A stretch of 64,000 nucleotides of DNA from Prevotella sp. UBA6994. GTDB lineage: Bacteria; Bacteroidota; Bacteroidia; Bacteroidales; Bacteroidaceae. The notes under the pieces are model-generated. The model searched no databases and was not told where the DNA came from. It saw nothing but the letters and a program-made list of their open reading frames with translations. Positions 45,302 to 54,510 of this stretch are shown one piece after another; positions within the stretch are counted from its first letter, which is position 1, and each line of letters starts with the position of its first letter. The position numbers were made by a program, and so were the translations under genes. Location: contig DJXW01000009.1 of NCBI GenBank assembly GCA_002449845.1, forward strand, positions 57,962 to 121,961. The letters run 5' to 3'.

Positions 45302-45309
45302 TATTTTTG
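45302..45309 (+). promoter_or_regulatory. -7 box before the envelope-lipid gene run
   Basis: TATTTTTG matches TAnnTTTG, 23 bases before ATG 45333. The -33 position (near 45280) reads ACGTCG rather than TTTG, so it may need an activator. Confidence 0.55.
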
Positions 45310-45332
45310 CAGTCGGAATTACGAACACGTAT

Positions 45333-46187
45333 ATGGCTAACTCAAAAATAGTATTTAAATACGACAATGAGGTAAAGGTCTTGGATAACATTCGAGACGT
45401 GGAGAACCTATCCACTCTAAGAATGAATTACAATTCCATTATATATTGTCGAGGTGGAAGGATATTAGTAGAGATTGGGGGCAACAACCAAATTAACGTA
45501 AAGCCTGGTCAGTTGTTTCTTATCCCCAGAGGCAAATTGGTGCAGCCAATGATGGTCAGCACCGACGTAGAGGCGAGTGCACTTCTTTTTTCAGACCGTG
45601 CCTTAAAATCAATTTTAGGAAACCAAATCAACATTTGGAACAAGGCAATGTACATGAAAGAAATATACGTCTTGGAAAGTGCCAATTGGTTGGAAGCATT
45701 TGGGGAATACACTCGTTGCATTTTTCAGAGAGATCCAATGCCCATCCTATATGACGAAATCACCAGTTCTTTTTTACGTATGCTCATGCTTTTGCTTTGC
45801 GAAGAACTGATGAAGCACGAGGACATGATGCATTCTGATGACATTTCCACCATGCACGACAAGGAAATTTTCAACCAATTCCTACAATTGTTAGCCAATC
45901 AAAAACAAAAGCGTCAACGTGTATCGTTTTATGCAAACCAATTGAACATCACCTCCAAATACCTTTCTACGGTATGCAAGAGAGTTAGTGGGAAAAGTCC
46001 TATACGTTGGATTATCGAGAGTGTGATGCAAGATGGTTATAGTTTGCTAACGGAAACCGATTTAAGTGTCAAGGAAATTTCCAACATCTTGGGCTTTCCC
46101 AATTCATCTTTCTTCGGACAATATTTCCGTGAGCAAGCAGGAATCACACCCATAGAATACCGTTTGGAACATAAAAAGATGATATAA
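45333..46187 (+). CDS. AraC-family regulator heading the lipid gene run
   Basis: A 284-residue protein with an N-terminal cupin-like sensor (SIIYCRGGRILVEIGGNN, QLFLIPRGKLVQPM) and a C-terminal AraC DNA-binding domain (ANQLNITSKYLSTVCKRVSG and LGFPNSSFFGQYFREQAG). Its stop shares a base with the next start (TAATG), so regulator and GNAT gene are co-translated. It is a paralog of the regulator at 26194. Placement suggests it controls the run from here to 60928, although it could be an activator acting on its own promoter. Confidence 0.88.
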   Translation: MANSKIVFKYDNEVKVLDNIRDVENLSTLRMNYNSIIYCRGGRILVEIGGNNQINVKPGQLFLIPRGKLVQPMMVSTDVEASALLFSDRALKSILGNQINIWNKAMYMKEIYVLESANWLEAFGEYTRCIFQRDPMPILYDEITSSFLRMLMLLLCEELMKHEDMMHSDDISTMHDKEIFNQFLQLLANQKQKRQRVSFYANQLNITSKYLSTVCKRVSGKSPIRWIIESVMQDGYSLLTETDLSVKEISNILGFPNSSFFGQYFREQAGITPIEYRLEHKKMI

Positions 46188-47323
46188 TGGATGAAATTAT
46201 CGTAAAAAAAGTAGCAAGCAAGAAAGAGTTAGATGATTTCATACACGTAGTAGATATCATCTATCAAAATTGCCCACAATATGTTCCTGATTTTGAAAGT
46301 GATGTTAAAGATATTTTCGACTCACGGAAAAACTCTGGATTGGAATTTTCCAACGTTCAGCCATTCGTAGCATATCGAGGAGACAAGGCTGTCGGACGCA
46401 TTGTCGGAATCGTGAATCATCGTGCAAACGAGAAATGGAAGACACACAATGTTCGTTTTTCCATGATAGAGTTTTTGGATGACTTAGCGATTTCCAGAGC
46501 ATTACTCAACAGCGTAGAAGAATGGGGACGTTCATACGGAATGGATTCCATCCAAGGACCGTTAGGAATAACCGACTTCGACAAGGAGGGAATGTTGATT
46601 GAGGATTTTGATATGTTGGGGTCAATAATTACCATTTACAACCCAGAATACTATCCTCGACACATGGAAGCATTGGGATTCAAAAAAGAAACAGATTGGG
46701 TACAAATACGCGTCAACGTTCCCAAAGAAGTTCCTGTGAGATATGCCCGTGTAGCTCAATACGCAAAGGAGCAAGTAGGATTGCGAGTGCTCACCTTAAC
46801 AGATAAGGACATTACGAAAAGACAATACGGACGAAAGATCTTCAAATTGTTAAATGAAGCATACTCTCCACTTTTCGGTTTCTCTGAAATATCAGGCCAA
46901 CAAATCGACGAATTCGTTGGCAAATACCTCCAGTTGATTGACAAGCAACTCATGCCTGTAGTCATTAACGATAAAGGAGAACTGGTTGGTGCGACCGTGA
47001 CAATGGGAAGTCTGGCGCGAGCTACTCAGAAAGCGAAAGGTAAGCTCTTGCCATTCGGTTGGTTTCATTTGCTGAAGGCTCTCAAATGGAAGCACGAGGA
47101 CACTGTGGAAATGTTGCTCATTGGTGTTCGTCCAGATTACCAAGGGTTAGGAGTAAACGCCATGTTCTTCAACCACCTCATACCTATATATAATAAATAT
47201 GGTTTCAAGTGGGCAGAGACGGGACCACAATTGGAGGACAACTTCAAGGAACTTTCACAATGGAAAGTATTGAATCCCGAATATATCAAACGTAGAAGAT
47301 GTTACATAAAAACTATACAATAA
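46187..47323 (+). CDS. GNAT-fold acyltransferase-like protein (YghO / bacterial ceramide synthase-like)
   Basis: A 378-residue soluble protein. The opening FIHVVDIIYQNCPQYVPDFE and the C-terminal GNAT core (VEMLLIGVRPDYQGLGVNAM, then IYNKYGFKWAETGPQLEDN) mark the large GNAT family that includes E. coli YghO; the Caulobacter N-acyltransferase bCerS, which makes dihydroceramide, is a GNAT protein that I believe is related. It may therefore N-acylate an amine with an acyl-CoA or acyl-ACP. No serine palmitoyltransferase gene is present beside it, so ceramide itself is not the obvious product. It is translationally coupled to the AraC gene and ends four bases before the ketosynthase gene. Confidence 0.7.
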   Translation: MDEIIVKKVASKKELDDFIHVVDIIYQNCPQYVPDFESDVKDIFDSRKNSGLEFSNVQPFVAYRGDKAVGRIVGIVNHRANEKWKTHNVRFSMIEFLDDLAISRALLNSVEEWGRSYGMDSIQGPLGITDFDKEGMLIEDFDMLGSIITIYNPEYYPRHMEALGFKKETDWVQIRVNVPKEVPVRYARVAQYAKEQVGLRVLTLTDKDITKRQYGRKIFKLLNEAYSPLFGFSEISGQQIDEFVGKYLQLIDKQLMPVVINDKGELVGATVTMGSLARATQKAKGKLLPFGWFHLLKALKWKHEDTVEMLLIGVRPDYQGLGVNAMFFNHLIPIYNKYGFKWAETGPQLEDNFKELSQWKVLNPEYIKRRRCYIKTIQ

Positions 47324-47327
47324 TAAC

Positions 47328-48548
47328 ATGGAAAGAAGAGTAGTAATTACAGGATTGGGCATTTGGTCGTGTCTCGGCACGAACCTGGATGAAGTGCGCC
47401 AATCATTATACGAGGGAAAGAGTGGCATTATTTTCAGTCAAGAACGTAAAGATGCAGGATTCCGCTCTGCTCTTTGCGGCAACGTGCCACAACCTAACCT
47501 CAAACCTTATCTGAGTAGAGACATGCGCAAGCTCATACCAGAGGAAGCACAATACGCATATATCGCAACGTTGCAGGCAATGGAACATGCACGTCTCTCA
47601 CAAGATTACATCGACCAACACGAAATAGGCGTAATCTACGGCAATGACTCCGTTGCTGAAGCCACGATGAGAGCTCTCGACAAATTCCGCCAGGCTGGTT
47701 CTACCGCAGCATGTGGAAGCGGTGCTATTTTCCAGTCGATGAACTCAACCGTAACGATGAACCTTGCCACGCTGTTTCACTTGAAAGGTATCAACCTGAC
47801 GGCATCTGCTGCTTGTGCATCGGGTTCTCATTCCATCGGTTTAGGATATTTGCTCATTAAAGACGGATTACAAGACTGCGTTATCTGTGGTGGAGCACAA
47901 GAGGCAAACATGTTTAGCGTTGCGGCATTTGACGGACTCATGGCATTCTCTACACGTGAGGATGAGCCCACAAAGGCAAGTCGTCCATTCGACCGCAACC
48001 GTGACGGTCTTATTCCAAGTGGTGGAGCTGCTACAGTTATCATTGAGAGTTACGAACATGCCGTGAAACGTGGTGCACCTATCCTCGCTGAGATTGTTGG
48101 TTGGGGATTCTCTGGTAACGGAGAGCATATCTCTACACCCAACGTGGCTGGTCCAGCCCGTTCATTGGAATTGAGCTTGAGAAATGGTGGCATCAATCCT
48201 CATGATATTGGTTACGTGAATGCTCACGCTACATCTACCAAGGCTGGAGACGGACGCGAGGCACAAGCCATTGCGCAAATATTCGGTGACTACCACGTAC
48301 CCGTAACATCAACCAAGAGTCAGACTGGTCATGAAATGTGGATGGCTGGCGCATCTGAAATCATCTACTCTCTCTTGATGATGAAGAATGACTTTATCGC
48401 TGGTTCTCTCAATTTCGAGAATCCCGATGAGGAAACGGCTTGTATCAACATCTTCCCAGAGACACGCAAGGCTCATTTCGATATGTTCCTCAGCAACTCT
48501 TTTGGATTTGGTGGCACCAACTCGTCACTGATTATCAAAAACCTATAA
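47328..48548 (+). CDS. Beta-ketoacyl-ACP synthase (FabF-like) of the lipid gene run
   Basis: A 406-residue condensing enzyme. The full Cys-His-His set is present: C163 in ASAACASGSHSIGLGY, H in VNAHATSTKAGDGREA and H in SQTGHEMWMAGASE; the closing motif SNSFGFGGTNSSLI is intact. It should be an active chain-elongating ketosynthase rather than a chain-length factor. It clusters with an ACP, a hotdog dehydratase and a FabG, as in aryl-polyene type systems, separate from housekeeping fatty-acid synthesis. No second ketosynthase partner is nearby. Confidence 0.9.
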   Translation: MERRVVITGLGIWSCLGTNLDEVRQSLYEGKSGIIFSQERKDAGFRSALCGNVPQPNLKPYLSRDMRKLIPEEAQYAYIATLQAMEHARLSQDYIDQHEIGVIYGNDSVAEATMRALDKFRQAGSTAACGSGAIFQSMNSTVTMNLATLFHLKGINLTASAACASGSHSIGLGYLLIKDGLQDCVICGGAQEANMFSVAAFDGLMAFSTREDEPTKASRPFDRNRDGLIPSGGAATVIIESYEHAVKRGAPILAEIVGWGFSGNGEHISTPNVAGPARSLELSLRNGGINPHDIGYVNAHATSTKAGDGREAQAIAQIFGDYHVPVTSTKSQTGHEMWMAGASEIIYSLLMMKNDFIAGSLNFENPDEETACINIFPETRKAHFDMFLSNSFGFGGTNSSLIIKNL

Positions 48549-48589
48549 AATTAAGTATCACAAACAAAACACATAAATAACTTAAAAAA

Positions 48590-48835
48590 ATGACAAGAGA
48601 AGAAATCATCAAGCAAGTAAACGACTTGCTCTCAGAAGAATTTGAAATCGAACAAAGTGAATTTACTCCAGATGCTCCATTGAAGGAAACTCTCAATCTC
48701 GACAGCATCAGTCTGGTTGACTTAGTTGCTCTCGTGCAGTTTACCTATAAGATTACCATTCCCGTAGAGGAATTGCACAAGATTCAGACATTCGACGATC
48801 TCTATAACTACATTGAGGAACATCTTGCCAAATAA
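48590..48835 (+). CDS. Dedicated acyl carrier protein
   Basis: An 81-residue acidic helical protein. The phosphopantetheine serine is S39 in LNLDSISLVDLVALV; the usual DSL is DSI here. The C-terminal helix FDDLYNYIEEHLAK is typical. It carries the growing chain for the neighbouring ketosynthase, dehydratase and ketoreductase. It lies 41 bases after the ketosynthase gene and its stop shares a base with the dehydratase start. Confidence 0.92.
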   Translation: MTREEIIKQVNDLLSEEFEIEQSEFTPDAPLKETLNLDSISLVDLVALVQFTYKITIPVEELHKIQTFDDLYNYIEEHLAK

Positions 48836-49254
48836 TGTTTAGAGGAGAGGACATCAAACAACTCATCCCACAACGTTATCCCATGATGATGGTCGATGAG
48901 TTTGAAGAACAGGAAGAGCAACATGCCACAACTGCCTTGACGGTTAGGGTGGACAACATCTTCGTGCTTCCCTCTGGCGAATTTTTAGAATCAGGATTGT
49001 TAGAACATATTGCCCAATCGTGCTCTGCACTGGCTGGCTATCAGGCTCGTCAACGTGGCGACACGAAACCGCCTGTCGGGATGATTGTAGAAATCAAGAA
49101 TTTCCAATGCAACCGTCGTCCTTTGGCTGGAGAGAAGATTGAGACCGATATTTCTTTCACGTTCTCTTTCGGCAATATGACCTTAGCACACGGAACGACA
49201 CGTATCGGTGAAGAAAACATCGCAGAAGTGGAAATGAAAATATTTATACAATGA
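48835..49254 (+). CDS. ApeP-like hotdog dehydratase (COG4706 type)
   Basis: A 139-residue hotdog-fold protein similar to FabZ at the start (LIPQRYPMMMVDEFEEQEE) and across the central helix (LESGLLEHIAQSCSALAGYQ). The FabZ catalytic histidine motif GHFPxxPxxPG is missing, replaced by PSGEFLESG, while the glutamate of the helix remains. This is the pattern I recall for ApeP, the aryl-polyene dehydratase partner. It may dehydrate hydroxyacyl-ACP with a different residue or act with a second subunit. It overlaps the ACP gene and the exporter gene. Confidence 0.8.
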   Translation: MFRGEDIKQLIPQRYPMMMVDEFEEQEEQHATTALTVRVDNIFVLPSGEFLESGLLEHIAQSCSALAGYQARQRGDTKPPVGMIVEIKNFQCNRRPLAGEKIETDISFTFSFGNMTLAHGTTRIGEENIAEVEMKIFIQ

Positions 49255-51710
49255 CAAAATTCTTCATCAATATTTACCATTTTTTTCGCAACCATCGCAC
49301 AGTTTGTTGGCTGTCGATGGTTGCCCTATTTATCTTCTTCGGATATTTTGCATCGCAAATCCACTTAGAGGAAGATATCAACAAATTAATGCCATCATCG
49401 AAAAACAGTGATGGAACCACAAAATTGGCTTTTGCCAACTTAAAAATCAAAGACAAGACATTCTTGCTGTTTGAGGGTGAAAACCCTGACAGCTTGATAG
49501 AGGTATGCGACTTGTTCATTGATTCCCTATTAGTCAACGACTCTGCCAGTCAAACGATAGGCGACATCTTCTACCGATTGCCAGAAGAACTCATACCTGA
49601 CGGCATTGGTTATCTCACCGAACATTTACCAGCATACATCGACACATCTGCTTACTCGCAGTTTGACACATTGCTGACCAAAGCCCACTTCACCCGACAG
49701 ATGCAACAAAACTATGAAGACCTATCGGGTGAGTTTGGCGAAATGTTCCCAGAACTTATTCAGTTAGACCCAATGGGTATGCGAAACATTCTGATGGAAC
49801 AGTTGAAGCCATTACTTGACAGTGGCACAGGCAGTTATAAGACCATAGAAGAGCATTTCTTCGTACCTGATTCCACGGTATGTATAGCCTTTATCACACC
49901 ACGTTTTTCTGCGACAAACACTGGACAAGGCTCTGATATGTTCTTGATGTTGAATCAACAAATCACTCAATTTGCCAAGACATACCCCAACATTCGCATC
50001 ACCTACCACGGCACACCTGCCAGCGGTTTCTATAATTCTACACAAATCAAGCACGACTTGACAACCACCATCAGTGGCGCATTGCTATTGGTATTGTTGT
50101 TCTTGCTGGTATGTTTCCGCAAGTGGAGCACCATTCCCCTTTTGCTTCTGCCAGTGGTTTTCGGAACACTCTTTGCCCTTTCCATCATGTATTGGCTCAA
50201 GGGAGAATTCTCCTTGTTGGCTTTGGGCATTGGTGGAGTGGTCTTAGGTGTGGCACTTAGTTATGTACTTCATGTCTTGACGCATCATCAATATGTGAAA
50301 GACAACGTACAATTGCTTCAAGACCAAGTAAAACCTGTGTGGTTAGGATGTCTGACCACCATCGGTTCGTTTGCAGGTCTCATCTTTATCAAGACTGATC
50401 TATTGCAAGACTTCGGTCTTTTTGCAGCGTTTGCCATTCTCGGCACTACTTTATTCAGTCTTACTTATTTGCCGCAATTTCTTTCTTCCGAAAAGAAGTC
50501 TGACAAACGTCAATCATTTGCTTTTATCGACCGTATCAACGCTTATCCTATCGACAGGAAGAAACCTTTCATCATAGTCATTACCGCCATCATGGTTCTT
50601 TGTATTGGTGCATACATGATTGGTGGAACTCATTTCGATGCAGATATGCACAACTTAGGTTACCTCAATGAAATGACCGAATACTCCGAACAATTATTGC
50701 GCGATAAGACTTACACGGGAGACAAGCAGAAGTATTTTGCCAGCCAAGGCAAAACGATGGAAGAAGCGATAGAGAACTTCGAGATTCTTGATAAGAAACT
50801 CGACTCTCTACAGCAATTAGGATTGGTGAAAAGCTATACGCACACCAACCAGATATTTGTTTCCATAAAGAAACAACAAGAGCGCATCAATGCCTGGAAA
50901 CAATATTGGACAGAAGAGCGACTATCAAAGGTTAGACAACTCATTGCCGCTACTGCGCCACAAGCTGGATTACAAGCCGACGCATTCGAGACTTTCTTTG
51001 ATGCGGCTACAGCCGATTATCAGCCAGATTCGCTTTATGGAGCTCATATCATCCCAGAGGGTTATCAATCCACGATGATGGAACAAAGCTACAATGGCGA
51101 TTACCTGTGCTTTACTTCCGTTCGTTGCGCCAATGATTCTGTACGCAGCAATGAAAGCGACTATATCCGCATCTGCGACGCTATCGCCCAAGAACCTACT
51201 CTTTTGGTTCTCGACACCTATTATTATACGACGGACACGCTCATACAAATGAGTGAGGATTTCAACGTGTTGCAATGGCTTTCCATGTTGTTTGTCTTGG
51301 TAGTACTGTTTATCAGTTTCCACTACAACATCAAGTACACCCTGCTTGGCTTTATGCCCATTCTGCTCAGTTGGATGATTGTCCTTGGCGCAATGGTGAT
51401 TTTCGGAATGCAATTTAATCTCATCAATATCATCATCTCCACCTTCATCTTTGGTATTGGCGTAGATTACAGTATATTCGTGATGAACGGACTTACTGAG
51501 GGTAACAGTCAAAAGCTCGCTTATCATAAGACCGCCATTTTCTTCAGCGCCGTTACGCTCATCGTCACGGTTAGCAGTATGGTATTGGCTACTCATCCTG
51601 CCATTCGCTCGGTAGGATTCTCTACACTCGTCGGACTGATGTCTGCCGTTATTCTCTCTTACGTTCTCCAACCAGCCATTTACAGATGGATTAGTCAAAA
51701 AAAGAAATGA
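49251..51710 (+). CDS. MMPL/RND-type lipid exporter
   Basis: An 819-residue membrane transporter with two copies of a five- to six-helix RND core (about 255-430 and 670-815), each preceded by an extracytoplasmic domain. Signature pieces are LALGIGGVVLGVALSYVLHV and IISTFIFGIGVDYSIFVMNG, where GVDYS is the proton-relay aspartate. It belongs to the exporter group found in aryl-polyene clusters and in mycobacterial lipid export. Together with the LolA-like protein downstream it probably moves the finished lipid towards the outer membrane. It starts by ATGA overlap with the dehydratase gene and its stop overlaps the oxidoreductase start. Confidence 0.88.
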   Translation: MTKFFINIYHFFRNHRTVCWLSMVALFIFFGYFASQIHLEEDINKLMPSSKNSDGTTKLAFANLKIKDKTFLLFEGENPDSLIEVCDLFIDSLLVNDSASQTIGDIFYRLPEELIPDGIGYLTEHLPAYIDTSAYSQFDTLLTKAHFTRQMQQNYEDLSGEFGEMFPELIQLDPMGMRNILMEQLKPLLDSGTGSYKTIEEHFFVPDSTVCIAFITPRFSATNTGQGSDMFLMLNQQITQFAKTYPNIRITYHGTPASGFYNSTQIKHDLTTTISGALLLVLLFLLVCFRKWSTIPLLLLPVVFGTLFALSIMYWLKGEFSLLALGIGGVVLGVALSYVLHVLTHHQYVKDNVQLLQDQVKPVWLGCLTTIGSFAGLIFIKTDLLQDFGLFAAFAILGTTLFSLTYLPQFLSSEKKSDKRQSFAFIDRINAYPIDRKKPFIIVITAIMVLCIGAYMIGGTHFDADMHNLGYLNEMTEYSEQLLRDKTYTGDKQKYFASQGKTMEEAIENFEILDKKLDSLQQLGLVKSYTHTNQIFVSIKKQQERINAWKQYWTEERLSKVRQLIAATAPQAGLQADAFETFFDAATADYQPDSLYGAHIIPEGYQSTMMEQSYNGDYLCFTSVRCANDSVRSNESDYIRICDAIAQEPTLLVLDTYYYTTDTLIQMSEDFNVLQWLSMLFVLVVLFISFHYNIKYTLLGFMPILLSWMIVLGAMVIFGMQFNLINIIISTFIFGIGVDYSIFVMNGLTEGNSQKLAYHKTAIFFSAVTLIVTVSSMVLATHPAIRSVGFSTLVGLMSAVILSYVLQPAIYRWISQKKK

Positions 51711-53158
51711 AATACGACATCATTATCATAGGAAGCGGTTTTGGCGGTTTGGTTTGTGCCAACCTCTTATCAAAAGCTGGTAAGAATGTGCTTGTCTTGG
51801 AAAGGCAGGCACAAACAGGTGGTTGCATCCAGAGCTACCGACGGAAGAACTTCTCCTTTGATACTGGTTTACATTATGTTGGCGGACTCGCAGAGGGGCA
51901 ACCCTTATACCAGATATTTCATCACTTAGGACTGATGCGGTTGCCTTGGCATCGGTTAAGCGCTGATGGATTCGACCTGATTACCATAGACAACCAGACC
52001 TTTGCCTTCGCCGAGGGTTACGACAACTTCGTTCGTCAACTTTCTGCTTCGTTTCCGTCAGAGAGGGAAGCATTGGCGCAATACGCTAAACTGCTCAAGG
52101 AAGCAAGCGAAATGCCATTAGGATCAGACGGTGTCTATCGTTTGATGGAAACCAATGCCTACGATTACCTCACGGAGACCTTCCACGACTCCTTGCTGAT
52201 TAACGTGTTGTCTGGTTCTGCATTGAAGATGGAATTGCGCAAGCCATCTCTCCCACTCTTCACCTTTGCCCACGGCAATAGCAGTTTTATACAAAGCAGT
52301 TGGAGACTACGTGGCGAGGGCAACCTGATTGTACAATCCTTGTCTGAAAGCATTCAAGCCAATGGCGGAACGATTCTTCGTGGAAAGGAAGCACAAGAGT
52401 TAATGGAAAACGACGGAAAGATTACCACCGTGAAATGTCAAGATGGTGAAGTGTATGAGGCAAATTCATTCATCAGCGACATTCATCCGGCACAGACGTT
52501 TAGTCTCGTCAAGGATTCCAAGATACTGAAACGATTGTACCGTCAACGTATTGCCATGTTGGAAAACACGTATGGTATGTTCACGGTTTCTCTCGTGCTC
52601 AAGCCACAAGTGCTTCGTTATTTCAATCACAATAAATACGTTTATCGAAAGGCAAATGTTTGGTCATTCTTCGAGGAAGACCAGCATGTAGGAGGATTGA
52701 TGGTCAGTTGCAGGGTTCCTCTCGAAGGTGATTATGCTCGCCAGTTGGATTTGCTGACACCTATGCCTTGGTCATTGTGTGCAGAATGGGAGCATACGCA
52801 GGTAGGACACAGGGGTGATGAATACAAAGCCATGAAACAGCAATTGGCTGACCGCTGCATCGACTTGGCAGAGACGGTGATTCCTGGGCTTCGCTCCATG
52901 ATTGCAGAGCAATACACCAGCACTCCCCTCACCTACCGTGACTACACGCTCACGCCCAATGGGTCGGCTTACGGCATCAGGAAAGATTGCAGAAACCTAT
53001 TGATAACCATGCTTTCACCCAAGACACCGATTCCCAATCTCTTGTTGACAGGACAAAACTTGATGTTGCATGGATTAGAGGGTGTGTCTATGACTGCCCT
53101 ACAAACGTGTTCTGAATTATTAGGAAAAGATTATATACAAACGATTATAAAGACGTAA
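51707..53158 (+). CDS. FAD-dependent oxidoreductase, retinol saturase/phytoene desaturase-like
   Basis: A 483-residue flavoprotein with the N-terminal dinucleotide motif IIGSGFGGLVCANLLSKAG (GSGFGG at residues 9-14), then LERQAQTGGCIQSYRRK and FDTGLHYVGG. The C-terminal FAD segment reads LLLTGQNLMLHGLEGVSMTA. Relatives reduce or introduce double bases in polyene chains such as retinol and carotenoids. No phytoene synthase is nearby, so it more likely acts on the chain built by the local ketosynthase, changing its saturation. It overlaps the exporter gene by ATGA and ends three bases before fabG. Confidence 0.85.
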   Translation: MKYDIIIIGSGFGGLVCANLLSKAGKNVLVLERQAQTGGCIQSYRRKNFSFDTGLHYVGGLAEGQPLYQIFHHLGLMRLPWHRLSADGFDLITIDNQTFAFAEGYDNFVRQLSASFPSEREALAQYAKLLKEASEMPLGSDGVYRLMETNAYDYLTETFHDSLLINVLSGSALKMELRKPSLPLFTFAHGNSSFIQSSWRLRGEGNLIVQSLSESIQANGGTILRGKEAQELMENDGKITTVKCQDGEVYEANSFISDIHPAQTFSLVKDSKILKRLYRQRIAMLENTYGMFTVSLVLKPQVLRYFNHNKYVYRKANVWSFFEEDQHVGGLMVSCRVPLEGDYARQLDLLTPMPWSLCAEWEHTQVGHRGDEYKAMKQQLADRCIDLAETVIPGLRSMIAEQYTSTPLTYRDYTLTPNGSAYGIRKDCRNLLITMLSPKTPIPNLLLTGQNLMLHGLEGVSMTALQTCSELLGKDYIQTIIKT

Positions 53159-53161
53159 ATT

Positions 53162-53881
53162 ATGAAATATGCATTAGTAACAGGTGGCAGCAGAGGCATC
53201 GGACGTGCCATTGCCATCAGACTTGCCAAAGACGGCTATCGTGTCATCATCAATTATACCAGCAATCAGGCTGAGGCTGAAAAGACACTCGAAATGATTG
53301 ATGGACAAGGAGAACTGTTACCCTTCGACGTGAGCAATGCCCAACAAACGGAGCAAGCTCTCAAGAATTGGCAGTCGCAACATTCTGATGAATACATTGA
53401 GGTGGTGGTCAACAATGCGGGCATTCGTCGCGACAACGTTCTGGCTCTGATGCCTGCTGACGATTGGCACAGGGTTCTCGACATCACACTCTCTGGTTTC
53501 TTCAACGTTACCCAACCCTTGTTGCCTGCCATGCAACTACATAAGTTTGGCAGAATCATCAACATGGCAAGCGTGAGTGGTCTGAAAGGATTGCCCGGAC
53601 AGGCTAACTATTCTGCTGCCAAGGGTGGAATCATTGCAGCTACCAAAGCATTGGCTCAGGAAGTAGCCCGACGCAACATCACCGTCAACGCCGTGGCTCC
53701 AGGGTTTATCAAGACCGACATGACGGAAGGACTCGACGAGGCTGCACTGAAGAAAATGATTCCTGCCAACCGCTTTGGCAAGCCAGAGGAAGTAGCCGAC
53801 TTGGTAGCATTCCTTGCCTCTCCCAATGCGGGATATATTACAGGTAGCGTCATCTCCATCAACGGTGGACTCTATACATAA
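53162..53881 (+). CDS. 3-oxoacyl-ACP reductase (FabG-like) of the lipid gene run
   Basis: A 239-residue short-chain dehydrogenase. The cofactor motif is LVTGGSRGIGRAIAIRLAKD, with NNAGIRRDNVLALMPADDW and the catalytic Ser-Tyr-Lys in MASVSGLKGLPGQANYSAAK. The basic residue after TGGS favours NADPH. It reduces the beta-keto group made by the ketosynthase. It is most likely a pathway-specific copy, given the tightly packed context. Confidence 0.9.
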   Translation: MKYALVTGGSRGIGRAIAIRLAKDGYRVIINYTSNQAEAEKTLEMIDGQGELLPFDVSNAQQTEQALKNWQSQHSDEYIEVVVNNAGIRRDNVLALMPADDWHRVLDITLSGFFNVTQPLLPAMQLHKFGRIINMASVSGLKGLPGQANYSAAKGGIIAATKALAQEVARRNITVNAVAPGFIKTDMTEGLDEAALKKMIPANRFGKPEEVADLVAFLASPNAGYITGSVISINGGLYT

Positions 53882-53925
53882 TCTTTAAGGATAACAAATA
53901 TGTTTAACAAGCACAAACATTATCT

Positions 53926-54510
53926 ATGAAAAGGCTATTGATAATATTTACATTTTTGCACGTATTCATCGTTGCAATCGTAGCGCAAAATGCCGATTAC
54001 AAAAAGGCTGTCGCTCATTATAAGAACATCAAGAACGTAACTGCCGTTGCCACCAAGACCTCGCACAAAAACGCCGTGACGAAAGACGTGGTAACGAAAG
54101 GCACACTGGTCATGAATGCTCCATCAGAAGTAAGCATCACGATGGACGGAGGAAAAGACCAGTTGCTCATGCAAGGCAACGTGTTCACCATGACCGTGAA
54201 AGGCAAGAAGCACACGACAAACAGTCAGAAGAACACTCAGTTTGCCACATTCCAGACGGTGTTTGAAAGCATCATGTCTGGTGGAACCATAGACATTTCA
54301 AAGCTCAGCGACCTGACCATCAGCAAGCAAGGCAACAACCTCGTGCTGACCATCACCCCTAAGACGAGCAGCAAGAAAGAAGCTCGCAGGATGATGTTCT
54401 CTTCTTTCGTGCTCACCCTCGACTCCAAGAGTGGCGAGCTACGTACCTTGAGGATGAATGAGAGAGCTGGTTATACGGAATATTCTTTTTCAAGTCATCG
54501 CCTTAAATGA
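53926..54510 (+). CDS. LolA-like periplasmic lipid carrier
   Basis: A 194-residue secreted protein (signal peptide MKRLLIIFTFLHVFIVAIVAQ) predicted to form the half-barrel of the LolA family: alternating beta strands such as VVTKGTLVMNAPSEVSITMD and LVLTITPKTSSKKEARRMMF. LolA carries lipoproteins across the periplasm; LolA-like proteins also occur in aryl-polyene clusters next to MMPL exporters. Here it probably carries the product to the outer membrane. Its stop overlaps the next gene by ATGA, which supports joint action with that outer-membrane protein. Confidence 0.75.
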   Translation: MKRLLIIFTFLHVFIVAIVAQNADYKKAVAHYKNIKNVTAVATKTSHKNAVTKDVVTKGTLVMNAPSEVSITMDGGKDQLLMQGNVFTMTVKGKKHTTNSQKNTQFATFQTVFESIMSGGTIDISKLSDLTISKQGNNLVLTITPKTSSKKEARRMMFSSFVLTLDSKSGELRTLRMNERAGYTEYSFSSHRLK

